NCBI GenBank assembly: GCA_002118135.1 | Contig: BDIU01000361.1 | Span: 124,176-188,175, forward strand | Length of the DNA: 64,000 bases | Direction: 5' to 3' | Source: Trebouxia sp. TZW2008 | Lineage: Eukaryota > Chlorophyta > Trebouxiophyceae > Trebouxiales > Trebouxiaceae | In this document: in pieces, positions 54,081 to 64,000 of the stretch | Position numbering within the stretch: position 1 is the first letter of the stretch | How the letters are laid out: the number at the start of each line of letters is the position of its first letter | Notes under the pieces: generated by a model | The model's input: only the letters and a program-made list of their open reading frames with translations | Database searches by the model: none | What the model was told of the DNA's origin: nothing | Made by a program: the position numbers and the translations under genes

Positions 54081-55700
54081 TTGCTAGCAAGGTTTGATGA
54101 CTCTGCTAGGCGCACTTTATTGATGAATCCCTTGAATTAGTGTTTGAATAGATGTTGGGCTGCCGACGCTGCTACTCATTGCCAACGTGAGTTGGTGCCC
54201 AGGAGCTGTGTCTAGCCTCACCGCTTCCGTTGTCTGTTGCCCCAATTTATTGCCTACAGTTACTTTCAGCTGCCCTCAATAGGTTGTGTACTGTCTGTCC
54301 CCATCTTTCATGTCTGCAATGACACTGCTGTTGAGGAGTTGCGATGGAGATCATGTTGGGCGTCAGTATCGCGCAGGACTTCTTTTTCTTAGTCAGATTT
54401 GTGAGGATTGGCGTGGTTAGATGGCAAGGCAAACTTGACTGCTAGATGGACCTCAGCACTAGGATACATAGCTGAATGCGCTTGTGTAATTTTTTGTGCT
54501 CTCAGGCACCTCTGCAGGGGTTTGCAGAGAGTGCAGAAAAGTACATATGCGCATGACAAATTGCGAGCTTGTATAGCTAAGGACTTCAACATTGCAACTC
54601 AGGGTTCACCCATCGAAGTCAAATGTTCGAATTGATTCTGGCAGAAGTGGTGATTTTCTCCAGTTGAAGCATAATAAGTAAACAGGCTGTAAGGCGTTCG
54701 CATAGCATCATGCCGCAGCAGTGCTGTGCTGAGCAGCCGTTGTGGATTGTCAGAGAAAATCATCGATGAGCTTCCAGGCCATGCTTTTTCTGACTTGCAG
54801 CATAACGGCATGCATGCAAGACGCAACTGGCACGTGTGGACATGTTCAGCTCATTGTATGCAACCTCGAGCACTGCAACATCGAGCACCTGCAACTCACA
54901 TTGCCACGATACAGTTACTGTCGTCACTATTCCTGGCCCAGAGCAATTCGAACATGTCTAAGAGGTCTGCTAAAGTGTGCCAGAAGCAGAAGTATCAATT
55001 GTCGCTCCTGCGCTTTCGCCAATCAGTAAACAAACATGTTATGGCTCTAACAGCCATGCATACATGCAAGGTCCTGTCCCTGACACACCTGCCATCAACG
55101 ATCTGGGAGCTGAATTTATCAGTATACACTATGATGCTCATCACTCACTGATCTGACATAATGGAATACGCTACATGAGACAAGGCAGTGGCATGAGTCA
55201 AATCAGGCAAGCCTCAGCACAAAATATAGTGTTTTCGATGTGACTGTTGAGGTACCAACAAAAATAGCAGCATGTAGTTGCAGTTTCTGCTCATCATTAT
55301 CTCACAAGAGAATGTTGACCAATTGTTGCAACACATTATGTTTGACCATAAAGTCTTCTCATCAGGCACACAAAGGTCTTGCCAACAACAGCACAAATCT
55401 TACTCACAATACCTGTTGAACACAAACCCCATATCAGTGCATATCAGGTGCCGTTTGCAATTCTGCCATTCAAACTATACTGAGTTGAAGTGACCAGCCT
55501 CGCACCAAATTTTGCCGACACTTTTCCTGATAAACTTTGTGCAAATAAGCAAATCAGAACACAATTATTCAACATGCTTGCAGTTCAGTGCCCCAGTTTG
55601 TAACTGAAACACTAGTTGCCTTCAATGACAGAATTTTGTACGGGTGCTCCTGCCATTCTTCATCCTGCTTCATGTTCTACAATCTCCACTGATGCACCCA
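54081..55700. other. No gene recognised
   Basis: This is probably the 3' flank of the hemerythrin gene and the 3' flank of the minus-strand gene beyond. Short frames occur on both strands without matching splice sites or family motifs. Confidence 0.35.
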
Positions 55701-55912
55701 ACGCATTGATACCTTACAGCGTCTGCAATGCTGTGCCTCTTCATACAATAATAATACAGTAAGGGCCTCCCTTCACCCTCAATGCGGTATTCAGGTCTGG
55801 ATTTGTTGTTGTCTTGGCAGGAACCCCGTTAACGTTGTCTAAACAAAGTCTGCCGTTGACTCAAGTGCTTCTGGTTTGCCCGAGGTCAGACAGCTACCCG
55901 CTAAGCATCACT

Positions 55913-56823
55913 CCTCTTTGGTGTAACTGCATGGATCAGGCTTGACACTCTTGTCAGCTTCATCACGAGCACCTCCTCCATTCTCTGCAAGCAGCATGCC
56001 ATTTACCGTCAATGCATAAAAGTTTGCAACTAATGGCAGAGGCGTCCTGGGTGCATGCTGTCACGTACCATGTGCCAAAATCTGTAACTGGGTCAGCAAC
56101 AGGGTCTGTCTTTGGACAATATATAAAGACAGTCATGATGGCACAGGCAACAACAAACAAGCATCACCATCAGCATATTCTCAGCATGCTGCAAATGCCA
56201 GAGATTTTGATTGGAGGCTACCTTGATTGGATTCAGACAGCTAGCAGCATGAAATTAGCATGATACAAAGATCTGCCTTGTACCTAAATTCAAAGGCAGT
56301 TCCTGTTTGGGTTCCTGCTTGCTCTTCTTGGCCTCAGGTTCAGCTGCAGTACTCACACTGTCTCAGCACCATATCAAACAAGGAAAGTTTGTAATCAAGT
56401 CGGACACTCAGAGTTGGTTGAAAGCCTGAGACTCTGAACACAAGCAAAGCGTTTGTGTGTTTAGGCCTGATGGGCAAGTCTGACTAGACCTTGATTTGAT
56501 TTACCTGGCAGGCGTGTCTCCTCTTCTGATCTGGCATGCAATCGGTCTGATTTTGGATATATGTTTTGCTGTTCCTCAGATGTCTCTGTGCTCTCTGTCT
56601 GTGCATCTAAATCTGGTGACAATTTGACGGCAGGCTGGCTGGCACTGTATCCATGAGACACCAATTCACAATAAAGCTGTTCTTGTTGAGCAGGGTCCTT
56701 GCAATGTACATATGCTAGGATCCCATCTAAGAGCTCATCAAAATCACGTGTGTCGAGTGGAACAAAGATGTTGTTATTGAGCTTCTGCTTGATTCTGCGA
56801 GTCAGGGCGCTGACAGAGTAAAC
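55913..56823 (-). CDS. Unrecognised protein, partial model
   Basis: Exons with good splice sites are 56505-56823 (VYSVSALTRRIKQKLNN... then LDTRDFDELLDGIL and an acidic Thr/Glu/Ser-rich region), 56284-56343 (AEPEAKKSKQEPKQELPLN) and a short exon near 56071-56108 (DPVADPVTDFGT). Phases agree across these. The C-terminus is unclear: a frame coding for AENGGGARDEADKSVK and ending at a stop near 55913 is a candidate. The first exon(s) should lie in 56880-57180. The conserved-looking VYSVSALTRRIK helix did not match a family I can name with confidence. Confidence 0.45.
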
Positions 56824-56879
56824 CTGAGACAATACTAAGTTGCAGTGTCAAATTTCAGATACTTATTGCTGTAGCACCC

Positions 56880-57391
56880 AGAGCTATCAAGCTGCATGAG
56901 TCAGAATCTTGTAACAGTCAGTATGACAGCTTGCTCTGTAAGCCTAGCACCCGTCAGTCTTGATTGTCTGAGCAGCATGGTCAAATTGCAAGTGCTGGAC
57001 ATCACAGCATGGCACAGTGCTTCAGTCTGGACTTCGGAGGGTCAACTGAGCTGCCATCCTTGTGATCAATCCATGTGGCCTGATTCAACGTCAAGCTTGA
57101 CTACTCTCGTTCACGCTGCGCATGGCCCCGCTGCAGTTCAGCCATTGTCGGCACGCCCATGGACCTGACGCCGGGGCATGATCTCGTCTGCTGGCACAAG
57201 CTTGGACGGGGGTGACGTTGTTGCCAAAGGCAAGACTGACAGTGCGAGTTCAACTATTGCTGCGACGTCTTAAGCAGCTTTTGCACGCAGATGTCTCTTG
57301 TGGCACAGCATTAAGAGCCAAAGCACGGCGCTGCGTGTCGCGGCTTGTTCTGTGTCGGTGCGGGAGGCTGCAACACAAAACCTCTGCCCAG
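56880..57391. promoter_or_regulatory. Divergent region between two unrecognised genes
   Basis: The minus-strand gene (first visible exon ends at 56823) and the plus-strand gene (first confident exon starts at 57392) point away from each other. The short first exons and promoters of both must lie here. An ATG at 57178 (+) could begin a frame coding for MISSAGTSLDGGDVVAKG, but no donor in the right phase was found. Confidence 0.4.
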
Positions 57392-58700
57392 GTCATACCT
57401 TATGACAATACCAGAGATCAGGACGTCTCGCTGCGGCAACTGTACGGTAAGAGCACTGCAGTCACAGCTCCTGGTGTGTTGAAGCGCCAGCAAAAACTAT
57501 GACAACGCTACCACGCAGGTCAAGATGACGAGCCAGACAACATCAAGGTCACCTGGGTGGCTGATCAAGCGGAGTCTAGCATTTCAGACCTGACTGCGCG
57601 TAAGTACTGTTCATACATGGCTGTCAGTGTTGCGCAATGCAGCAAGCTGACAAGGCTGTGACTGCAGCAAGCCCAGATGACAGAGCTGAGGAAGGCAAAA
57701 TTGCAGCGCTATCTCCCAGAGAGGCATCTACAACTTTGCCACAGACAGGCGGTTTAGCACAACTGCATGCCATCAACAAGCTTGACTTGACAAATCTTCA
57801 GCCGCCGGAGGTATCAGTGATTGCTGCTCCATGGGACAGCGACTGTACACATGTGCAGATTGTCCATCACAACAAGAATTTTGTTATTCCTCATTGCAAC
57901 CATCACACAGGTCTCTGTCCAGATGCCCTCATGTTTTGGCCAGGCAAAACATCTCATTATGTTCAGCTGGTGGAGCATCAAACAAAGGCAATCAGGATCC
58001 ATCCAACGTTTGACAGCCATGTATGAAGTTTCAGAGTGATGCATATCTTTTTCAGTCATTCGCAACCCCATAAAATGTTTGCAGGTTGAGCAGCATGCAG
58101 CCAATGTTGGGCTTTTAGCATTGCATGATAACAGCCTGTATGGCAGTGCGCAAGAGGCTATTGATGCCTTGCAGCATGACAAGGTATGGTGTGTTCCTGT
58201 CCTGTAAGTGAAGTAAATGCACAACTGGATTTGTCAGCATGATGATTTGTCAATACTGCAGTGTTTTGCAATCACTGCAGCAATTTGCTGCTGTCTTGCA
58301 TATTGGTGAAGCATTGTTGATAATGTCATGACAAACACACACTTGCTTTGCCCATCACCACAGATTTGGTGTGAGTTCAGGTGCATTGGCAACATTTGAT
58401 TAACAGATATCTGCTGCTAAAAGGCCTGTCTACTTTGCTGCTTTTATTCTTCGTCACCTGAGCCATTCAGAAAACTCTGCGTGCAGTGGCCAGAAGGATG
58501 CTCTCTCACAGAAAGTGTTGATGCGTTTGCTTGTCATACAGGCCTTACTAGAAGAGGAGATTTCAGACTTGCATCGTCAATTGACATGGCTGCAGACCCA
58601 TTCCTCTTTGCAAGATAACATCAATCAAGATTTGACTGCAGAAGTGTTGCACTTGAGGGAAGCTTTGGCTGCCCTGTCTGCGCACCCTGCTACAGCTTGA
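57392..58700 (+). CDS. Unrecognised protein with C-terminal coiled coil
   Basis: Consistent exons: 57392-57446 (VIPYDNTRDQDVSLRQLYG), 57519-57599 (DDEPDNIKVTWVADQ), 57668-58020 (longest; contains VSVIAAPWDSDCTHVQIVHH and a His/Cys-rich NHHTGLCPDALMFWPG), 58085-58183 (NVGLLALHDNSLYGSAQEAI) and 58542-58700 (EEEISDLHRQLTWLQ..., heptad Leu pattern, stop). All phases match and total 747 nt without the first exon. The family was not recognised. The introns of this gene are short and carry no obvious junction arrays, unlike its neighbours. Confidence 0.6.
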
Positions 58701-59335
58701 AAACACAAAAGCAAAAGTCCATGTCATTGGGCTTCACAATAAGAGTTTGTGTGATTAGAAGCACCTAAGACTGTAGGTTGATTAGACTGACAAATGGCGT
58801 CTGTGATATGCTTTGCTTGTGCTCAAAAGCACCCTGTCATAGGCTGCATTGAGTCTGGATGTCATGCAGTGGTTCAACAGCAATACCTGAATGCAGTAGA
58901 GACCATCACGGTATAGTCAAGCAGGCTATACCTGAGCGACGCCTCAGCGATCCATCAGCTCAACTGTTGCTGACAACAATTTCCCTGACAATTTGTATTG
59001 AAGTCATATTTGCTAGTCTATTGCAGAGATTATAGTCTTGTGTACACGTTAGCATTGTATGTTATCAGATCACAGGTAGTTCAGTCGAACATTGTTGAGT
59101 CTTGACATTAGCACAATACCCAACTCTGACTAGCTCGCCCTGTCCGGATGTATTCTGTATATCAGTTTCTCTTGGGCGACCTCAATTGCCCTTAATTGGG
59201 AAGGTCAACGTCGGCATGCTCTCAAGCAAACCATCTTTGAAGGCTTGGCCTAGTGCACCAGCTAATCGACCAAGGTAAGATATATGCCACAGACTTGGTG
59301 ATCTGCATGCCCGTGTAACAATCTTCAAAAGCCAA
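58701..59335. other. No gene recognised
   Basis: This is the 3' flank of the preceding gene and upstream region of the uncertain ORFs. Nothing with splice sites or motifs was seen. Confidence 0.35.
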
Positions 59336-60132
59336 ATGGCAAAGAGTAGTCACTTTGCTGATCACTTTTGGCACATTTTTGGTCAGATTGCCACATCAGC
59401 TGAACAAAGTGAGGTGGCTAAGCTGGGTGAAGGCGTCAGGCAGATCAGACAGTTGATTGTGATCCAGAATCAATTCCTGGAGGCCAATCAAGTCCAAAGT
59501 TCTCTCCGGAATGCATGTCAAATTTACTGACTAGCGATGGCGACCCCAGTTGAGTCGCATCCTCAAGAGCGTCTGACAACCACTCATGTGACAACTGCTG
59601 TTTGGATGAATCAACATTACCCAAGTCAAGCTCAAACAGCAGCTTCAGAGGCTAAAACTTCGCCAGAAGCGTCAAGCTCGTTATGGACAATTGCTGCAGC
59701 GGATTGTCAAGATCACCAAAACCCAGATCAAGATCCCTATCGTCGTTTTTATCAGACCTTATGTGTATCGAGCTGTTGAAGAGCTGTATATGACAGGCCC
59801 CAAGATCAATGAAGCTTTCAGGGACACTGCAAGTTTCCAGCCTTGTGAGATAGGGAAGTATGCCGAGAGCAGGCCATACTGGCGCTTCTAGTTGGCCTGA
59901 CTTGAAATTGAAGCTCTCGAGTGAGGTAAGCAATTTTCGAGGTTTTATTTCATCACAAGGAAAATTGTTCTGCACCGTTTTTGCATCTTCTGCGCCCTTG
60001 AAGCGCGATGCTAAGGATGTCAGGTTCAATTTCTCATACACTGCAGTCATGGTGGTCTTGCATGGGCAGTTCGCACTGACGCAGCAAGATTTGCAAGCCA
60101 TGATGAAATGTGGCCACTTGAATTCCAGATAA
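59336..60132 (+). CDS. Uncertain plus-strand gene or decayed element
   Basis: Three adjacent frames look protein-like. 59336-59530 (ATG) gives HFADHFWHIFGQIATSAEQS and ends in a stop. A frame around 59605-59891 gives LKQQLQRLKLRQKRQARYG, KTQIKIPIVVFIRPYVYRAVEELY and CEIGKYAESRPYW. 59905-60132 gives FRGFISSQGKLFCTVFASS and ALTQQDLQAMMKCGHL. They are in different frames and clear introns joining them were not found. They may be exons of one alga-specific gene, or a frameshifted retroelement or viral-like relic. The opposite strand over 59652-60200 is also open for 182 codons, which is probably a shadow. Confidence 0.3.
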
Positions 60133-60276
60133 GTGGCATAAGCAGCCATGATTGCGGCTGACGGTAAACGGCTGAGTGGACAAGCACTAGTACCACGCAA
60201 TGAAGCAGGTCATTGCAAGCTATGTGTTGCATAAGCTGATCAAATAAATTGCTTGTCTGGTCATTGACACAAACAG

Positions 60277-63200
60277 TCAGCTGTCCGCCTCTTGTGAGGC
60301 CTTCAGCTTGGACAACGATGCTGCGTCAATCCCAAGCTGTGACGACAGCTCGCGCACAATGCTTTCGTACTCTTGACACTGCAGCTGCAGCTGGTGATGG
60401 TCATACTTCAGGTCCTCAATCTCGTCAAAGAAAGCTGGATCAAACGCACTGAGCTCTTCTCTCATGTCATTGTTTTCTGCCTCTACAATGCTCAGCTTCT
60501 CCCTGATGCAAAAAGCAGAGATGAACTGCGCTGTGCGTAAGCCACAGTACTGCACTTGCAAATCGTGCAGCACTGTGACAATGTGCCATCAGCATGCATC
60601 TTGTGATGCACACAGCGTCTGTAATTTTGTTAAGGATGAATGCTCGCCGCCACAGGCACGCAATCACACGCAAAGAAAATGTGCACGGTCAACGCTTGCC
60701 AAGTGCAGCGCTCCTTGCCTTACACATGAACAATTGGTATGCACGGCAGGGAGCACACCTGAGGGCTGCAATCTGTCCCGCCGCCTCCTCATCAAGAGCT
60801 CCTTCTGCCTCCTTCAGTTGCGCTACCTGCAGTCAGCTTCTGAATCAATTGCTCATGTCAAGCGCTGCACTGCTGCAGTCCACATCACCCTGATGCTAGA
60901 TGCTGAACCCTTTGCCTGCCTCAATTGCGCTACCTGCCACCAGCTTACAAGTTGCTTGCACACAAGTGAAGAGCTGGTGCTACGCTGCAATGTTCACAGA
61001 AGCATTGCTAGCATGCTGGCACCTTACATTGCAGAAGCTCAGCATGTACACTACATGTGTGCTCAACATCAAGACCAGGCATGATGCATTGGCACTTGCA
61101 GGCAGCTCACACAGAAAGTAGCATTCTCCGGAAGCTGAAGTAGGAAATGGAGCAGAGACATACTCAGCACTGAACAACTGATGCCTCTGCATTTCCAGAC
61201 ATGCCAGCTTTTGTTGATGTCCTAACATCACACGGTGTAATGCCTAACAAGCGATCTCAAGAGGTGTCCCTGATACTGCAGCAGCTGTTGCGCAAGGCAA
61301 AACAGACACTGACAACTCAGGAATGCCCTGGCTGCATGCAAGACAGGGTTGTGGCCTGGTTACATCCAGCATAATGTTGTCCAGGACAACTTTTGACGGC
61401 AATACAACACCTTGCTAACAGAATGAAAGCAGGAATTACTGCTTCATGCAAAAGCAGGACCGACCTGTGCTTCCTTGTGCTGCAGGATGTTGCGCAGGCT
61501 CATCAACTCAGCAGCCTTACTCTCAGCAGCTGCTTGCAACTCCTCCACCTGTAACACCAAAATCAAGTCGATTGAGAAATCTCCTTCATTGGAAGTTTGA
61601 GTCTTGGCCTTGCTCTCAGCAGCCGCTTGCTCTTGGCAGCCGCTTGAGCTGCTGGTTGTGGGCAATATTGACACATGGTGAAGGCCTGGGCGCCTACTTG
61701 TATCCCCCAGATCACCAAAAAAAAGGCTTCTGACCACAAACAATGCCTGCTCTGCAAGGGCGTTTGCCTGCAGCTGCCCCTCCTCAGGGGCTTGACCTGC
61801 TTCTTGAGGGCATTTGTGACTCAGCGCGGCAGCTGTAATAAAATATCACCGGAGGAAGCAGTAAGTGCTCTTGACCAGAAACTCACCTGCTCTGTAAGGG
61901 CTTTTGCCTGCAGGTGCCCCTCCTGCAGGGGCTTGAGCTGCTTCTTGAGGGCAGTGTTGGCGGCCTGCAACTGCTGGCACCGCTGCTCCAGGCGATGCGC
62001 TTCTTCTTTGATGCCGGCAGCCAGGCGCGCCTCTTCTTCCAAGCTGCTGCAGCGCTTGCCCAGCTCCTTCTTCTTCTCCAGCATCTGCATGCGGCTTCAG
62101 TAAATGACGGTGGTGACAGAGACACTACGCAGCAGTCATCTGCATGTACTTGGCAGTGCTGACTGCTGAATATATTTTGATGTCTGCTGTCATATGCACA
62201 GAATTGCACAAGACAGCATTCACCTGCATTGGGTCCAGCACAACAGCAAACCACACTGCAACAATCACCTGCAGGTACTTGGCACTACTAGCTGCTGACC
62301 CACATTCCTTCCTGCTGCAGTAGTCCTCACAGAACAAAATCACAAGGCGCTACTTACCTGCATAGCGCCTGACACGCAACAGAGGCACTCTGCAACAGTC
62401 ACCTGCATGTACTTGGCACTGCTGACTGCTGACTCACACTCCTTCTTGCTGCGCTCCAGGGCACGCTGCAAGCCCTGAATGGTGTCCAGCAGGGTCTGCT
62501 TGGACCCCTCCCCAACCCCCTTCTGACCCCCCTGTATGATCATCATATGCTTTGCACACTGTATACAGTCGTGAAAGTTGGCAACTCAGCATCCATGCGT
62601 CCATATGTATGACCAACAATCAGAGATGCAGGCGCTCACTGAGGGATTTGCAAGAGATGGCAGTCAAGGCAACCTGCTGTGCGATATCAGTGACAGCTTG
62701 TCAGATTCACACTAGAGCTGCAGCATCTCGTCAGCCCATGGTGATGTGACAGTCTGGCATGACTTGCAAGACCATGGCAAAACTTTTGCACCCCACAGCC
62801 GGCAAGTTTGGGAGCGCTGCATAAGCATAGTAGTCACAGCATGGCAGTAAATTTGTTTCAAGCATCACAATACCTTGAAGTCAAAAGAGGGCTTTGCTGA
62901 CAACTGGCACATCCATTGTTAATTATGTGATCGCTACCTCATCCATGAGCGAGCTTGGTAATATATTGTACCTATACTAGGCTGCGCTTGTTTCGAATGC
63001 AGTCTCACACTGTGCATAAGACAAAGCACCTGGTCGTTGGGCTGTTGGGCGAGAAAGTCATCCAGGCGCTGCTGTGCACGCTGAGCCTTAGCTTCTGCCT
63101 GGCTGCGCTCCAGGCGGGCCTCCACAAGCTCTGACTCCTGAACGCTCACACATCAGCAACAGTGAACGTATTGCCGGGGCTCACTCACATGCATCTCGCA

Positions 63201-64000
63201 TTCCTGCAGATACTCGAGTGGCAAATCAGAGTTGGCTGTGTTTGCATCAAGGTTTGGCTCCTGTAGGCAACCCCGGTGTACATGCAGGGGTCATAGCTTG
63301 ACAGAAAACACAGGCAGCTGATGATTAATTTCATCCCAATGGTTTGCAGCGCGGAGGTGTCTCCCAGCAGACATATGGCCTCAACACGGCTGCTTATATC
63401 AGCATTTGTGTCGTGCTTCAGTCACATTGTCATAAGTGTGATTGTTCACCTTGAATAGCAGCTGGTCCTGCAAGGGCATGTCAGAGGCTTCAGAGGGGGT
63501 ATCCCCCTCCTTGATGGCGGGGCCTTGCTGGGGGATGGCCACCAGCTGGCGCTCCAGAGCATCACGCTGCTCCTCCAGTCCAGTAATCTTCTTCACCAGC
63601 TCCCTCACCTGTCACAGACAAGTGCTGTGGTGACGTAAGAAGTTTTGCTCCATTGCCCAGGGCACAGGGCTGCCAAGGAGACAGGGCTCTTGAAATCAGA
63701 TTTGTCAGGCCTGTAATTGCTTTGGGTCACACAAGTCAACACACCATTGGCAAGGACGAGTGTCTTTGCCTTTATGGCTGCCTGCTCTGGGGGTATTCTG
63801 GGGTCTGTTTGGGGGTGCAGGGCCCCTGCAGCTGCTTCCTGACACAGGAAGCAACAACCTGATACCAATAGCAACAAAGTGATTGCAGGGGCGAGCATGA
63901 CCTTCACTGCTATGAGTAACTGTTCTGGGGGCAACCCGTGGGTGGCCTTGAGGCGAGTCTGGGCCTGCAGCTGCTTCACACATAGCGACAAAGTGCAGAC
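60277..64000 (-). CDS. CEP290-like ciliary coiled-coil protein, C-terminal part (partial)
   Basis: Exons in transcript order: 63902 to the window edge, 63450-63608, 63189-63260, 63030-63137, 62403-62531, 61887-62084, 61465-61548, 60759-60826 and 60277-60502 (stop). All phases match, giving about 380 aa of continuous coiled coil. Heptads include RELVKKITGLEEQRDALERQL, LLDTIQGLQRALERSKKE and KYMQMLEKKKELGKR. The last exon has ELSAFDPAFFDEIEDLKYDH, which resembles the C-terminal AFD..FFEEIEDLKYN box of CEP290, the transition-zone protein that gates the flagellum; that match is from memory. The start lies outside the window. Another large coiled-coil centrosomal protein is the alternative. Confidence 0.7.
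60890..60955 (-). repeat. 5'-edge copy of CEP290-like exon 8
   Basis: TTGCCTGCCTCAATTGCGCTACCTGCCA (+ strand) is a partial copy of the exon 8 acceptor and start (real exon start at 60826; coding for VAQLKEAE), about 90 bp upstream. Confidence 0.75.
61580..61665 (-). repeat. 5'-edge copy of CEP290-like exon 7
   Basis: This copy codes for QAAAESKAKTQTSNEG and is a diverged version of the exon 7 start EELQAAAESKAAEL (real exon start at 61548). Confidence 0.75.
61735..61820 (-). repeat. 3'-edge copy of CEP290-like exon 6
   Basis: This repeats the exon end coding for ALKKQLKPLQEGHLQAKALTEQ about 130 bp downstream of the real donor at 61886. The copy reads LKKQVKPLRRGSCRQTPLQS-like residues. Confidence 0.85.
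62110..62335 (-). repeat. Two 3'-edge copies of CEP290-like exon 5
   Basis: Copies at about 62120-62160 and 62262-62320 repeat the segment coding for KECESAVSSAKYMQ with the GTGA donor (real donor at 62402). Confidence 0.88.
63750..63855 (-). repeat. 3'-edge copy of CEP290-like edge exon
   Basis: The block coding for EAAAGALHPQTDPRIPPEQAAIKAK matches the exon at 63902-64000 (KQLQAQTRLKATHGLPPEQLLIAVK) with substitutions. It is a duplicated exon 3' part placed downstream. Confidence 0.8.

Noticed and set aside
59652..60200. 182-codon minus-strand ORF
   Set aside because: No ATG context, homology or motif was recognised. It lies opposite plus-strand frames with more protein-like sequence, so it is probably a shadow.

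Overview
This 64 kb window is nuclear DNA from a photosynthetic eukaryote with GT-AG introns, most likely a green alga of the core chlorophyte or Trebouxiophyceae type (inference). Evidence for this is a plant-type double B-box transcription factor, a plastid DUF760 protein with a transit-like N-terminus, a SLAC1/TehA-type anion channel, a GH35 beta-galactosidase, and a CEP290-like ciliary protein, which implies a flagellated stage. There are no operons, Shine-Dalgarno sites or bacterial gene packing. Words such as TGCA and GCATGC are common throughout the non-coding DNA.

Layout. 1-977 (+): last exons of a small gene resembling the mitochondrial ATPase inhibitor IF1. 2332-17482 (-): a complete 13-exon GH35 beta-galactosidase of 672 aa. 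18.2-19.0 kb (-): weak hypothetical gene with a repeat array. 20503-25451 (-): double B-box zinc finger protein, 373 aa, head-to-head with 26104-31097 (+), a DUF760 plastid protein of 474 aa. 32525-36938 (-): secreted or Golgi glycosyltransferase with a DXD motif, 453 aa. 37271-38946 (-): unrecognised Cys-rich protein. 39748-43392 or beyond (+): glutaredoxin fused to a DUF4395 membrane domain. 44111-51187 (+): SLAC1/TDT-family channel, 425 aa. 51495-53896 (+): hemerythrin (HHE) protein. 55.9-56.8 kb (-) and 57.4-58.7 kb (+): divergent unrecognised genes. 59.3-60.1 kb: uncertain ORFs. 60277-64000 (-): C-terminal part of a CEP290-like coiled-coil protein. Exon models for GH35, B-box, DUF760, glycosyltransferase and SLAC1 were built by hand; every splice phase matches and each total is divisible by three.

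The striking property of the window is its introns. Almost every intron longer than about 200 bp is filled with direct, tandem, decaying copies of the neighbouring splice junction. Upstream of an exon lie copies of [intron end + acceptor AG + first part of that exon]; downstream lie copies of [last part of the exon + donor GT + intron start]. The outermost copy is the one that continues into the full exon. This recurs at several dozen junctions in at least eight unrelated genes on both strands, with constant unit lengths within an array (125, 143 and 191 bp are exact in three arrays). It looks like a general process of intron growth by tandem duplication across exon edges, and it supplies many candidate alternative exons. 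Three near-perfect 25-29 bp inverted repeats (hairpins) and several microsatellites also sit in this intronic DNA.
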